Origin: Streptomyces lydicus
Lineage (GTDB): Bacteria > Actinomycetota > Actinomycetes > Streptomycetales > Streptomycetaceae
Direction: 5' to 3'
DNA: 64,000 bases
Assembly (NCBI RefSeq): GCF_000717345.1
Contig: NZ_JNZA01000011.1
Span: 117,981-181,980 of the forward strand
The notes under the pieces: model-generated
What the model was told of the DNA's origin: nothing
Database searches by the model: none
Seen by the model: only the letters and a program-made list of their open reading frames with translations
Program-made: the position numbers and the translations under genes
In this document: positions 9,107 through 17,612 of the stretch, piece after piece
How positions within the stretch are numbered: the stretch's first letter is position 1
Layout: every line of letters starts with the position of its first letter

Positions 9107-11329
9107 TCAGGGGCGCAGCGCGGCGGGCTGACGGGCCCGGCCGGCCCGCAACACGTCGAAGACGCCGGGTACTTGACGCATGGCGCGCATCAGGGACGGC
9201 AGGCCGGCTGCGTTCGGCAGATGCAGCGTGTAGGTGTGGCGGACCCGCTGTTCGTGCGGGGGTTCGACGGCGGCCGACACCACGGCGGCGCCCTGGGAGG
9301 CGATCACCTCGGTGAGGTCGGCCAGGAGGTGCGGCCGGCTGAACGCCTCGGCCAGGAGGGTGACCCGGCAGCCGTGGCCCGACTGGCCGGCCCCCCGCCA
9401 GCGCACCCCCACGGGCTGGCGGCCGGTCGCCGCCATACGGGCCACGACGGGGCACAGCGCGCGGTGCACGGTGACCGTGCCGCCCCGTACGGCGAAGCCG
9501 GTCACCGAGTCCGGCGGCACCGGCGTGCAACAGCCGGCCAGCCGGACCGCGGCGCCGGGCAGGTCCGCCACCGCGAGCACCGAACCGGGGGTGACCGAGG
9601 CGGCCGCCGAGCGGTCGTGGTCGGGGTCCGGGGACGGGACCGGGCGGCCGACGGGAGGAACCACCACCGGCTCACCGGCGCTCCCCGGCCGCCCGCCGGC
9701 CTCCCGGGGGCCGGCCAGCCAGCGGGCGATGGCGAGCCGGGCCGCGGGCGTACGGGCGTGTTCGAGCCACTCGGGCGAGGGGCCGGTGGCGGAGTCCGGA
9801 GCCATCAGCAGCTGCAGGCTGTCGCCGTCGTGCAGGACGGTGGCGAGGGTCGCCAGCCGGCCGTTGACGCGGGCCCCGATGCAGCAGTGCGCCGCTTCGC
9901 CGTACCGCTCGTAGGCCGCGTCCACGCAACTCGCGCCGGCCGGCAGTCCGAGGGCACCGCCGGCGGCCCCGGGCGGGCCCTCGGAGCCGTCGGAACCGTC
10001 CGGGGCGGCGACGGCGCAGAAGACCGTGATCTCCCGGTCCTGGGCGAGGTCGTCGCGCAGCGAGGTCCAGAACGTGTCCGGGTCGGGGGTGGTGCGCTGC
10101 CACTCCAGCAGCCGGGAGAGCCACCCGGGGCGGGTCGGGTCGGCCCGCTCGCCCTCGGGGGCGTCGGCGCCGTCCGTAGGGGCGTACGGATTGCCCAGCG
10201 CGATCACTCCGGCCTCGGCGACCCGGTGCATCTGGTGCGTGCGGATCAGCGTCTCGGCGATCTCCCCGGACTCGCCGGCGACGGCGGTGTGCAGCGACTG
10301 GTAGAGGTTGAACTTGGGCGCCGCGATGAAGTCCTTGAACTCGGAGACCACCGGGGTGAAGCAGGTGTGCAGCTCGCCGAGGACGGCGTAGCAGTCGGCG
10401 TCCTCCGCCACCAGGACCAGCAGCCTCCCCAGGTCGGATCCGGTCAGCTCACGGCGGGCGAGGCGGACGCGGTGCACGGAGACGAAGTGCCGTGGCCGGA
10501 CGAGGACTTCGGCGTCGATGCCGGCCTCGGCCAGGACCGTGCGCACCCGCTCCGCGATCGCGGCGAGCGGGTCGGGCCGGGTGGCGTACTCCATGACCAG
10601 GGCACGGGTCGTGGCGTACTCCTCGGGGTGCAGGATCGCGAAGACCAGGTCCTCCAGCTCGGCCTTGAGCGCCTGGACACCGAGGCGTTCGGCGAGCGGG
10701 ATCAGCACGTCGCGGGTCACCTTGGCGATCCGGGCCTGTTTCTCCGGCCGCATCACCCCGAGGGTGCGCATGTTGTGCAGCCGGTCGGCGAGCTTGATGG
10801 ACATCACCCGGACGTCGTTGCCGGTCGCCACCAGCATCTTGCGGAACGTCTCGGGCTCGGCGGCGGCGCCGTAGTCGACCTTCTCCAGCTTGGTGACACC
10901 GTCGACGAGATAGCTGACCTCGGCACCGAACAGGTCCCGTACCTGGTCGAGCGTCACTTCCGTGTCCTCGACGGTGTCGTGGAGCAGCGAGGCGGTCAAG
11001 GTCGTGGTCTCCGCGCCCAGTTCCGCGAGGATCAGGGTGACCGCCAACGGGTGGGTGATGTACGGCTCGCCGCTCTTGCGCAGCTGGCCGCGGTGCGAGG
11101 TCTCGGCGAGCAGATACGCCTTGGTGAGGATGTCCAGTTCGGCGTCGGGGTGGTGGTGACGGTGCACCTTCGCGACGTGTTCGAGGGCGTGCGGGAGGCC
11201 GTCGCGCTGGGCCGGACCGAGCAGCGCGGCGCGGCCGATGCGGCGCAGCCCTCTGAGTTCCAGTCGGCGGCGGCCGCGCCTGCGGCCCGCTGCTTCAGGA
11301 TTACCAGGGTTAGTGGCCTCTGCGCTCAT
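9107..11329 (-). CDS. rshA: RelA/SpoT homologue RshA ((p)ppGpp synthetase/hydrolase family)
   Basis: 740 residues, full-length RSH architecture. ATG at 11329 has GGAGGT six bases upstream, which rules out the longer in-frame start. Domains: HD hydrolase (~65-215) with THPLAVTLILAEL, LLHDTVEDTEVT and SIKLADRLHNMRT; synthetase (~270-395) with FKDFIAAPKFNLYQSLHT and AETLIRTHQMHR; TGS (~450-530) with LPAGASCVDAAYERYGEAAH and IGARVNGRLATL; C-terminal Cys-containing region (AGCCTPVPPDSVTGF) and ACT domain. The hydrolase residues look intact. The synthetase deviates from canonical Rel: the usual GRPKHxxSIYxK reads VRPRHFVSVHRV, the Arg of DLVGVR is lost (DLGRLLVLV), and the AEYGIAAHW block is AEAGVIALG. 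The D and E catalytic positions remain. The main RelA is expected elsewhere in the genome. Confidence 0.92.
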   Translation of the reverse strand: MSAEATNPGNPEAAGRRRGRRRLELRGLRRIGRAALLGPAQRDGLPHALEHVAKVHRHHHPDAELDILTKAYLLAETSHRGQLRKSGEPYITHPLAVTLILAELGAETTTLTASLLHDTVEDTEVTLDQVRDLFGAEVSYLVDGVTKLEKVDYGAAAEPETFRKMLVATGNDVRVMSIKLADRLHNMRTLGVMRPEKQARIAKVTRDVLIPLAERLGVQALKAELEDLVFAILHPEEYATTRALVMEYATRPDPLAAIAERVRTVLAEAGIDAEVLVRPRHFVSVHRVRLARRELTGSDLGRLLVLVAEDADCYAVLGELHTCFTPVVSEFKDFIAAPKFNLYQSLHTAVAGESGEIAETLIRTHQMHRVAEAGVIALGNPYAPTDGADAPEGERADPTRPGWLSRLLEWQRTTPDPDTFWTSLRDDLAQDREITVFCAVAAPDGSDGSEGPPGAAGGALGLPAGASCVDAAYERYGEAAHCCIGARVNGRLATLATVLHDGDSLQLLMAPDSATGPSPEWLEHARTPAARLAIARWLAGPREAGGRPGSAGEPVVVPPVGRPVPSPDPDHDRSAAASVTPGSVLAVADLPGAAVRLAGCCTPVPPDSVTGFAVRGGTVTVHRALCPVVARMAATGRQPVGVRWRGAGQSGHGCRVTLLAEAFSRPHLLADLTEVIASQGAAVVSAAVEPPHEQRVRHTYTLHLPNAAGLPSLMRAMRQVPGVFDVLRAGRARQPAALRP

Positions 11330-11473
11330 GGGCACCTCCGGCAGCGTCGACCGGCGGTGGGACGCGCCAGTTCGGACGTCCGGGCCGGTGCTTGATGCTA
11401 TCGAGCCCATCACGCAGCGCTGTCCAGCTCTCGCTCAGAGTGACTCGGATCACCCGTTCGAGCGAATCTTTTG

Positions 11474-11503
11474 GCCGGAACCCCCGTTTTCACGGGGACC
11501 GGC
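11474..11503 (-). terminator. Hairpin downstream of dapF
   Basis: On the minus strand GCCGGTCCCCGT pairs with ACGGGGGTTCCGGC (one mismatch/bulge) around GAAA, then CAAAAG follows. It lies 24 bases past the dapF stop, separating dapF from rshA transcription. Confidence 0.5.
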
Positions 11504-11526
11504 TGGAGCGGATCCGGCCGGGTTCG

Positions 11527-12402
11527 TCAGGCGAGCGCGGCGGCCAGCCAGGTGGGGTCGAAGGTGCCTTCGGCGACGATCTCGGCCGGGCCGGTCATCT
11601 CGACGGTGCCGTCGGGCAGCTCGGTGATCGACAGGCTGCCGCCGAGCACATCGACCGTGTACGTGACGGGCGTACCGGTCCGTGCCGGGTCCGCGCCGTC
11701 CCGGCGCGCGGTGGCGACCGCGACCGCGCAGGCGCCGGTGCCGCAGGAGCGGGTCTCGCCCGAGCCGCGCTCGTGCACCCGCATCGCGACGTGCCGCGGT
11801 CCGCGGTCGACGACGAACTCGATGTTCACGCCGTCGGGATAAACCGCCGCTGGGCTGAATGGCGGTACGGCCCGCAACTCACCGGCGTGGGCCAGGTCCT
11901 CGACGAACGCGACCGCGTGCGGATTGCCCATGTTCACGTTGCGGGCCGGCCAGCTACGGCCGCCGAGCGTGACCACGACGCCCTCCTCGGGGAGCGCCGC
12001 GCGGCCCATCGACACCGTGACGTCACCGGACTTGGCGACGTGGACGCGGCGTACGCCGGCGCGGGTGGCGATGGCGAGGTCGCCGGCCTCGACCAGTCCG
12101 GCGTGCAGCAGGTAGCGCGCGAAGACCCGGACGCCGTTGCCGCACATCTCGGCGATCGAGCCGTCGCCGTTGCGGTAGTCCATGAACCACTCGGCCTCGT
12201 CGGCCTGGGCGCGCGCCTCCGGGTGCGCGGCGGACCGGACGACGTGCAGCAACCCGTCACCGCCGAGCCCGGCCCGCCGGTCACAGATCTTGGCGACCGC
12301 GGCCGCGGACAGGTCGAGACGACCGTCCGGGTCCGGGACGATCACGAAGTCGTTCTCGGTGCCGTGGCCCTTGAGGAAGGCGATGCGCTCGGTGCTGGTC
12401 AC
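11527..12402 (-). CDS. dapF: Diaminopimelate epimerase DapF
   Basis: 291 residues. Converts LL- to meso-diaminopimelate for lysine and cell-wall synthesis by a two-base, two-cysteine mechanism. Both cysteine motifs are present: MCGNGVRVFARY and RSCGTGACA. Other family segments are KGHGTENDFVIV at the N-terminus, DRRAGLGGDGLL, FMDYRNGDGS and NVNMGNPHAV. I chose the GTG at 12402 because conserved sequence begins there (TSTERIAFLKGHG). A 65-codon in-frame extension upstream is made of Pro/Gly/Tyr repeats and is unlikely to be translated. The ribosome site before 12402 is weak (GCAAGG directly adjacent), so the exact start is a little uncertain. Confidence 0.93.
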   Translation of the reverse strand: MTSTERIAFLKGHGTENDFVIVPDPDGRLDLSAAAVAKICDRRAGLGGDGLLHVVRSAAHPEARAQADEAEWFMDYRNGDGSIAEMCGNGVRVFARYLLHAGLVEAGDLAIATRAGVRRVHVAKSGDVTVSMGRAALPEEGVVVTLGGRSWPARNVNMGNPHAVAFVEDLAHAGELRAVPPFSPAAVYPDGVNIEFVVDRGPRHVAMRVHERGSGETRSCGTGACAVAVATARRDGADPARTGTPVTYTVDVLGGSLSITELPDGTVEMTGPAEIVAEGTFDPTWLAAALA

Positions 12403-12523
12403 CCTTGCATCGTACGGGGAGCACGAGCGTGCCGCGGGGACGGGGCCGGGGCTGTGGACAAGGCCGACGACAAGGGGGGCCGGCTGGGACCCGGGCCTTG
12501 GAGGCGGGGGGCCGTAGTCGGAT

Positions 12524-12576
12524 GCGCGGCCGTAGGCGGGGGCGCGGCCGTAGGCGGGGGCGCGGCCGTCGCCGGG
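12524..12576. repeat. 18-bp tandem repeat upstream of dapF
   Basis: Two perfect 18-base copies of GCGCGGCCGTAGGCGGGG (12524-12541, 12542-12559) and a degenerate third copy to 12576. It lies in the 343-base gap 12403-12745 between dapF and the upstream membrane protein gene. No gene was found in the rest of that gap. Confidence 0.7.
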
Positions 12577-12589
12577 TGCGCTCATGTAC

Positions 12590-12618
12590 CCGCCCACCCC
12601 CCGAAGGGGGGTGGGCGG
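12590..12618. terminator. Very stable GC hairpin between membrane protein gene and dapF
   Basis: CCGCCCACCCCCC (12590-12602) pairs perfectly with GGGGGGTGGGCGG (12606-12618) around a GAA loop. The A6 tract at 12624-12629 is a T tract on the minus strand but precedes the hairpin in that orientation, so this is not a canonical U-tailed terminator. It could still stop transcription from the gene at 12746-13306. Confidence 0.5.
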
Positions 12619-12745
12619 CGGGGAAAAAACAGCAGGTATCAGGTACGCCTGCGCCGCGCAGTGGGGGACGCCCCGGGCGGCCCCGGGCGGCCCCGGACAT
12701 CCCAGGCTGACCAGCGCAGCCGCACCGCGACGCTCGGGCCCGGCC

Positions 12746-13306
12746 TCAGCGGAGGCGGGCCACCCGCCAGATGGCGAGGGAGGCGGGGACGGCGACCACC
12801 AGGGCGTACACGAGGACCACGCGCCAGCTGGCGCGGCGGCCGGAACCGCGGGCCGGGAGGCCGGGCCAGGTGTGGCCGACGCGGCGGGCGGCCATCATGC
12901 CCCAGCCGGCGGCGCAGCAGCACAGCAGCAGGCCGAGCATCGCGATCACCGCGCCCCCGTCGCCGCCGAACTCGAAGGCGAGGGGGAAGGCGAACATCAG
13001 CGAGCCGACGGCGGCGAGGCCGACGATCGGCGCGAGCTGCCACAGCCTCAGCCGGCGCGGCGGGCGCAGCTCCCGGAAGGACTCGCCGCCTTCACCGGGC
13101 CCGACAGGTCCGACGGTGCCGTCGGTCACGAGGTCGGGTGCGTCGGAGTCGTCCAGGGTGTCCGGCGCGGTGAGCGGTCCCGGGCCGGGGCGGTCCGCGC
13201 CGGTGCCGGGCAGGCCGTCCTGGGTGTCCGGGCCGTCGTCGGACAGCGGTGCCGTGTCAGCGCCGTTGTCCGGTCGCTGGGCTCTGTTGCGAGGGCCGGC
13301 CTCCAT
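12746..13306 (-). CDS. Small membrane protein of unknown function
   Basis: 186 residues. I do not recognise a family. Residues 1-80 are hydrophilic, rich in Asp, Gly and Pro. After a basic RPPRRLRLWQ there are three predicted membrane segments: LAPIVGLAAVGSLMFAFPLA, VIAMLGLLLCCCAAGWGMMAA, and VVLVYALVVAVPASLAIW, ending in a basic RVARLR. The second contains three consecutive cysteines. ATG at 13306 has GAGGG nine bases upstream; a GTG six bases earlier is possible. It lies between miaA and dapF on the same strand, a position often held by a hypothetical membrane protein in Streptomyces. Confidence 0.75.
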   Translation of the reverse strand: MEAGPRNRAQRPDNGADTAPLSDDGPDTQDGLPGTGADRPGPGPLTAPDTLDDSDAPDLVTDGTVGPVGPGEGGESFRELRPPRRLRLWQLAPIVGLAAVGSLMFAFPLAFEFGGDGGAVIAMLGLLLCCCAAGWGMMAARRVGHTWPGLPARGSGRRASWRVVLVYALVVAVPASLAIWRVARLR

Positions 13307-13414
13307 TGCCACGCGCCCTCCCCACTGCAGACTGCACGCCTCGATCGAAGGTCGATGATGACACGCTCTCAGCGGCCCTGATGACGGCCGGAGCGTCCCG
13401 ATGCCATGACGTGA

Positions 13415-14353
13415 TCAGGCTGTGACCGCTCGTTCGAGCAACGCCAGCGCCTGCCTGGGAAGTTCCGCCCGCCGGTCGGCCGCGCCGCTGAGCCAGTGGA
13501 CCCGCGGATCCCGGCGGAACCACGAATCCTGACGGCGCGCGAAGCGCTTGGTGGCGCGTACCGTCTCGTCCCGCGCCTCCTGTTCGGTGCACTCCCCCGC
13601 CAGCTGGGCGAGCACCTGCTGGTAGCCGAGCGCCCGGGAGGCCGTACGGCCCTCGCGGAGTCCCTCGGCCTCCAGACGGCGCACCTCATCGACCAGGCCC
13701 GCCTCCCACATCCGATCCACCCGCCGCGCGATCCGCTCGTCGAGCTCGGGGCGCTCCACGTCGACGCCGATCTGCAGGGTGTCGTAGACCGCCTCGTGGC
13801 CTGGGAGGTTGGCGGTGAAGGGGCGGCCGGTGATCTCGATGACCTCCAGGGCGCGCACGATGCGGCGGCCGTTGCCGGTCAGGATCGCGCGGGCCGCCTC
13901 GGGGTCGGCGGCGGCCAGCCGGGCGTGCAGCGCGCCGCTGCCGTGTTCCGCCAGCTCGGCCTCCAGGCGAGCACGTACCTCCGGGTCGGTGCCGGGGAAG
14001 TCGAGGGCGTCGATGGCACCGCGCACGTACAGGCCGGAGCCGCCGACCAGGACGGGGGTGCGGCCCTCGGCGAGCAGCCGGTCGATCTCGGCGCGGGCCA
14101 GCTGCTGGTACTCGGCGACGCTGGCGGCGCGGGTCACGTCCCAGATGTCGAGGAGGCGGTGCGGTACGCCCTGCTGTTCCTCGGGGGTGAGCTTGGCGGT
14201 GCCGATGTCCATGCCTCTGTAGAGCTGCATGGAGTCGGCGTTGATGACCTCGCCGCCCAGGTGTTGTGCGAGCGCGACGCCCAGATCGGACTTTCCGGCC
14301 GCGGTGGGGCCGACGACGGCGATGACCCGCGGAGCGGGAACAGCGGTGTTCAC
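13415..14353 (-). CDS. miaA: tRNA dimethylallyltransferase MiaA
   Basis: 312 residues. Adds a dimethylallyl group to A37 of tRNAs reading codons that start with U; the product is the substrate of MiaB, encoded at 15841-17361. P-loop VVGPTAAGKSDLG is at residue ~12, followed by NADSMQLYRGMDIGTAK, the substrate-binding HRLLDIWDV, VGGSGLYVRGAIDAL, and ASRALGYQQVLAQL; the C-terminal KRFARRQDSWFRRDPRVHW is the tRNA-binding signature. The length is normal for the family. It is divergent from the gene at 14536, with 182 bases between. Confidence 0.97.
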   Translation of the reverse strand: MNTAVPAPRVIAVVGPTAAGKSDLGVALAQHLGGEVINADSMQLYRGMDIGTAKLTPEEQQGVPHRLLDIWDVTRAASVAEYQQLARAEIDRLLAEGRTPVLVGGSGLYVRGAIDALDFPGTDPEVRARLEAELAEHGSGALHARLAAADPEAARAILTGNGRRIVRALEVIEITGRPFTANLPGHEAVYDTLQIGVDVERPELDERIARRVDRMWEAGLVDEVRRLEAEGLREGRTASRALGYQQVLAQLAGECTEQEARDETVRATKRFARRQDSWFRRDPRVHWLSGAADRRAELPRQALALLERAVTA

Positions 14354-14535
14354 CCCGTCAGTCTCGCAAACATCACGCGCCCATCTCGAACGAGCGACGT
14401 GACGGGCTACCGATGAGGTCGTTGCCTGTTGCGAGGTCCCGAGAGAGCCGGTGCATCACCGGCGCCCGTGGGCGGCGCAACGGTCCGCTCCGGACGGCCT
14501 GGGATTTCGCCCACATGAAGAGCGTAGGAGCAGTT

Positions 14536-14964
14536 ATGGGCGTGTTTTCGCGTTTTCGTCGCCGTAAGGACGAAGCGTCGACAGAGGAGAGTGCCGCTGC
14601 GACGGTGACGGCCGAGGCGGAGAAGCCGGCGGAGTCCCCGGAGTCGGCGGAGTCGGCCGCTGCGGCGGACGCCGGGAGCGCCGAGCAGGCCGAGGGCGCT
14701 GAGACGGGCGAGAAGGGCGAGAAGGCGCCGGAGAGCGGCTCGGTGCAGGAGGGCGATGCTTCCGCGGCGGCCGAAGAGGGGGAGACGGCGGCGCCTGAGG
14801 CATCCGGTGACGCGCCCGCGGACACCACCGCCGAGCCGGCCGCGGCGGACGCCGACGGCGCGCCGCGCGCGGAGCAGCCCCCCGCGGAGAACGCCGGCAT
14901 CCCCCGGCAGCAGTCGGCGCAGGCCGCGGCGGACAGCGAGTCCGGCGAGGGCGCGCGGCAGTAG
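14536..14964 (+). CDS. Acidic Ala/Glu-rich low-complexity protein, function unknown
   Basis: 142 residues. ATG at 14536 is preceded by TAGGAG at a 5-base spacing. It begins MGVFSRFRRRKDEAS, a short basic, amphipathic head that could touch membrane or nucleic acid, then becomes almost entirely Ala, Glu, Gly, Ser and Pro with no predicted fold. Homologues in this position in Streptomyces have sometimes been labelled gliding motility protein; nothing in the sequence supports that label. The ORF ends before a strong terminator. Confidence 0.65.
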   Translation: MGVFSRFRRRKDEASTEESAAATVTAEAEKPAESPESAESAAAADAGSAEQAEGAETGEKGEKAPESGSVQEGDASAAAEEGETAAPEASGDAPADTTAEPAAADADGAPRAEQPPAENAGIPRQQSAQAAADSESGEGARQ

Positions 14965-14991
14965 TACGGCGCACCGTGCAGGAGTGGCGAT

Positions 14992-15020
14992 CGGCCGCGG
15001 GGTGGCTCACCCCGCGGCCG
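14992..15020. terminator. Convergent hairpin terminator
   Basis: CGGCCGCGGGGTG (14992-15004) pairs perfectly with CACCCCGCGGCCG (15008-15020) around GCT. It lies between the plus gene ending at 14964 and the minus gene ending at 15053. Confidence 0.75.
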
Positions 15021-15052
15021 CTGCCACATCCGGGGGCCCGCGGCCGGTTCCG

Positions 15053-15763
15053 CTAGGACCAGGTGGCCACGAAGTAGCCCACGCCGTACGGGGCCTCGTC
15101 GCGCAGCAGCCGGCCGGTCAGGTCCGCGTCCTCGGCGGCGCCGGTCAGGACCTGCCAGCAGGCTCGTCCGGACGCCTGGAGATCAGCCGCCAGGGTCGCG
15201 TCGAGTGCGCGCAGCGCGGGGAGGTCGGCGGTTCCCAGGGCGCGGGCGGCCGCGGCGTCGAAGCCCTCGGCCCGTTCGTCGAAGTAGCCGGGAGCCTTGA
15301 CCGTTCGGCAGGCGCTCCCGTCGCCCATCACCAGCAGGGCCACCCGCGGTGCGGACGCGGCCAGCTCCCGGCCGAGCGGCAGGCACCGTTCGAGGGGCAG
15401 CGGCTGCGCCACGCCCAGTCCCTCCACCGGAGCGTCGTCCCAGTCCGCGCGGGACAGCAGCCAGGCGCCGACGGCCAGCGAGGAAGGCAGCTCGCGCTCG
15501 GGCGTCTCCTCGGCCGCGCCCAAGGACACGTCGAGGTCCACACCGAAGCCGCGGAACGAGCCGGGGGCGCCCTGCGGGTGCGGGCCCTGGCCGGCCCGGT
15601 CGGCCGGGCCGACGACGACCAGCCGGTCGGGGCGGGCCGCGGCGAGCACGCCGATCGCGTCCAGGCATGCGGCGCGCAGCCCGTCCAGCTCGGGTGCGGC
15701 GCCGGCGGCCACCTCCGGTACGAGCAGGGGCGGGCAGGGGCAGAGGGCGGCGGCTACGAGCAT
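15053..15763 (-). CDS. Class III extradiol dioxygenase-like (MEMO/LigB-fold) protein
   Basis: 236 residues. The N-terminus MLVAAALCPCPPLLVPEV, then RPDRLVVVGPA, VGAWLLSRADWDD, and VALLVMGDGSACRTVKAPGYFDERAEGFD followed by DLPALRALD matches the actinobacterial subunit-B-like extradiol dioxygenase family. True LigB enzymes bind Fe(II) through His residues at the N-terminus; the HxxG/His pair is not evident here, so enzymatic activity is doubtful and the fold name is all that can be said. It sits next to miaB on the same strand with a 77-base gap, a common arrangement in Streptomyces. Confidence 0.75.
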   Translation of the reverse strand: MLVAAALCPCPPLLVPEVAAGAAPELDGLRAACLDAIGVLAAARPDRLVVVGPADRAGQGPHPQGAPGSFRGFGVDLDVSLGAAEETPERELPSSLAVGAWLLSRADWDDAPVEGLGVAQPLPLERCLPLGRELAASAPRVALLVMGDGSACRTVKAPGYFDERAEGFDAAAARALGTADLPALRALDATLAADLQASGRACWQVLTGAAEDADLTGRLLRDEAPYGVGYFVATWS

Positions 15764-15840
15764 GCCACGCAGCGTAACGCCCCTGGTCCGTAACCCTGCT
15801 ACGGGTGCGGTCGCGACCGCAGGTCAGGCGCCACCGCGGG

Positions 15841-17361
15841 TCAGTCGCAGCCGCAGCCGGCCGCGGGTGCCGGGGTCGGCGCCGGGGCGCCGATGGTGGG
15901 CAGGCCCAGCAGCACGCCCTGGGGCTTCTCCGCCGGGGCGGCGTTGCGCTTCTCCCAGGCGTCGCCGGCGCGGGTGCGGCGGACGGCCTTGGCCGGGCCC
16001 TCGGCGAGGAGGTGGTGCGGGGCGGCGTAGGTGACCTCGACGGTCACCACGTCACCGGGCCGGACCGGCTCGTCGGGGCGCGTGAAGTGCACCAGGCGGT
16101 TGTCGGGCGCCCGGCCGGACAGCCGCCGGGTCGCGTCGTCCTTGCGGCCTTCGCCCTCGGCGACCAGGACCTCCAGCGTGCGGCCGACCTGCTTCTTGTT
16201 CTCCTCCCAGGAGATCTCCTCCTGGAGGGCGACCAGGCGCTCGTAGCGGGCCTGCACGACCGCCTTGGGGATCTGGTCGGCCATCTCGGCCGCCGGCGTA
16301 CCGGGGCGCTTGGAGTACTGGAAGGTGAATGCCTGGGCGAAGCGGGACTCGCGGACCGTGTGCAGGGTCTGCTCGAAGTCCTCCTCCGTCTCGCCCGGGA
16401 AGCCGACGATGATGTCGGTGGAGATGGCGGCGTCCGGCATGGCGGCGCGCACCTTCTCGATGATGCCGAGGAAGCGCTCCTGCCGGTAAGAGCGGCGCAT
16501 CGCCTTCAGGACGCGGTCGGAGCCGGACTGCAGCGGCATGTGCAGCTGGTGCATCACGTTCGGGGTCTCGGCCATGGCGGCGATGACGTCGTCGGTGAAG
16601 TCGCGCGGGTGCGGGGAGGTGAAGCGGACCCGCTCCAGGCCCTCGATCTTCCCGCAGGCGCGCAGCAGCTTGCTGAACGCCTCACGGTCGCCGATGTCGG
16701 AGCCGTAGGCGTTGACGTTCTGCCCGAGCAGGGTGATCTCGCTGACGCCCTCGGCGACCAGCGCCTCGACCTCGGCGAGGATGTCGCCGGGCCGGCGGTC
16801 CTTCTCCTTGCCGCGCAGCGCCGGGACGATGCAGAACGTACAGGTGTTGTTGCAGCCCACGGAGATGGAGACCCAGGCCGCGTAGGCGCTCTCGCGGCGG
16901 GTGGGCAGCGTCGAGGGGAACGCCTCCAGCGACTCGGCGATCTCGACCTGCGCCTCCTCCTGGACGCGGGCGCGCTCCAGGAGGACCGGCAGCTTGCCGA
17001 TGTTGTGCGTACCGAAGACCACGTCGACCCAGGGGGCCTTCTTGACGATGGTGTCGCGGTCCTTCTGGGCGAGGCAGCCGCCCACCGCGATCTGCATGCC
17101 GGGGCGCGCGGCCTTCTTCGGGGCGAGCTGCCCGAGGTTGCCGTAGAGGCGGTTGTCGGCGTTCTCGCGCACCGCGCAGGTGTTGAAGACGACGACGTCG
17201 GCGCCCTCTCCTCCCTTGGGCGCGGGGACGTATCCGGCCTCCTCCAGCAGCCCGGACAGCCGCTCGGAGTCATGGACGTTCATCTGGCACCCGTAGGTGC
17301 GGATCTCATAGGTCTTGCTCTGCTGAACGCCCACTGCCTGGCTCCGGTCGCTGCTGGTCAT
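15841..17361 (-). CDS. miaB: tRNA-2-methylthio-N6-dimethylallyladenosine synthase MiaB
   Basis: 506 residues. Radical SAM methylthiotransferase acting on i6A37 made by MiaA. The N-terminal UPF0004 domain has the three auxiliary-cluster cysteines in [20 protein letters not shown] and VGGCLAQ. The radical SAM cluster is CNNTCTFC (about residue 175), followed by [10 protein letters not shown] and [15 protein letters not shown]. The TRAM domain with [15 protein letters not shown] and [12 protein letters not shown] is near the C-terminus. The tail ends in an unusual short GCGCD. The start at 17361 is ~20 residues before the conserved [10 protein letters not shown]. Confidence 0.97.
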   Translation of the reverse strand: MTSSDRSQAVGVQQSKTYEIRTYGCQMNVHDSERLSGLLEEAGYVPAPKGGEGADVVVFNTCAVRENADNRLYGNLGQLAPKKAARPGMQIAVGGCLAQKDRDTIVKKAPWVDVVFGTHNIGKLPVLLERARVQEEAQVEIAESLEAFPSTLPTRRESAYAAWVSISVGCNNTCTFCIVPALRGKEKDRRPGDILAEVEALVAEGVSEITLLGQNVNAYGSDIGDREAFSKLLRACGKIEGLERVRFTSPHPRDFTDDVIAAMAETPNVMHQLHMPLQSGSDRVLKAMRRSYRQERFLGIIEKVRAAMPDAAISTDIIVGFPGETEEDFEQTLHTVRESRFAQAFTFQYSKRPGTPAAEMADQIPKAVVQARYERLVALQEEISWEENKKQVGRTLEVLVAEGEGRKDDATRRLSGRAPDNRLVHFTRPDEPVRPGDVVTVEVTYAAPHHLLAEGPAKAVRRTRAGDAWEKRNAAPAEKPQGVLLGLPTIGAPAPTPAPAAGCGCD

Positions 17362-17612
17362 ACGACAAGGGTAGGCGGTTCCGGGGAACGCTCCGGCCCC
17401 CGTGTGAGCGTCCGGTCCGAGGGCGGGGAGAGCGGGGGCGGGCGGGAGCCACCCTGTGTGGGGGCGGTGGACACGGTGCGCGACCGGCGGGGCGGGGCAG
17501 CGCCGTTGGGCGGCGGGCCCGGCCGCGGGATGCGGTCGCCGGGCGGTGCCGCCCGACGGAGAAGTGCCCCCGCCCCTCCCCTCCGCGCCACCGTGCTGGC
17601 AGGATCCCGCCC

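Noticed and set aside
12403..12597. N-terminal extension of DapF with repeated AYGRAP words
   Set aside because: It comes from the 18-bp repeat in non-coding sequence, is absent from DapF proteins, and there is no ribosome site.
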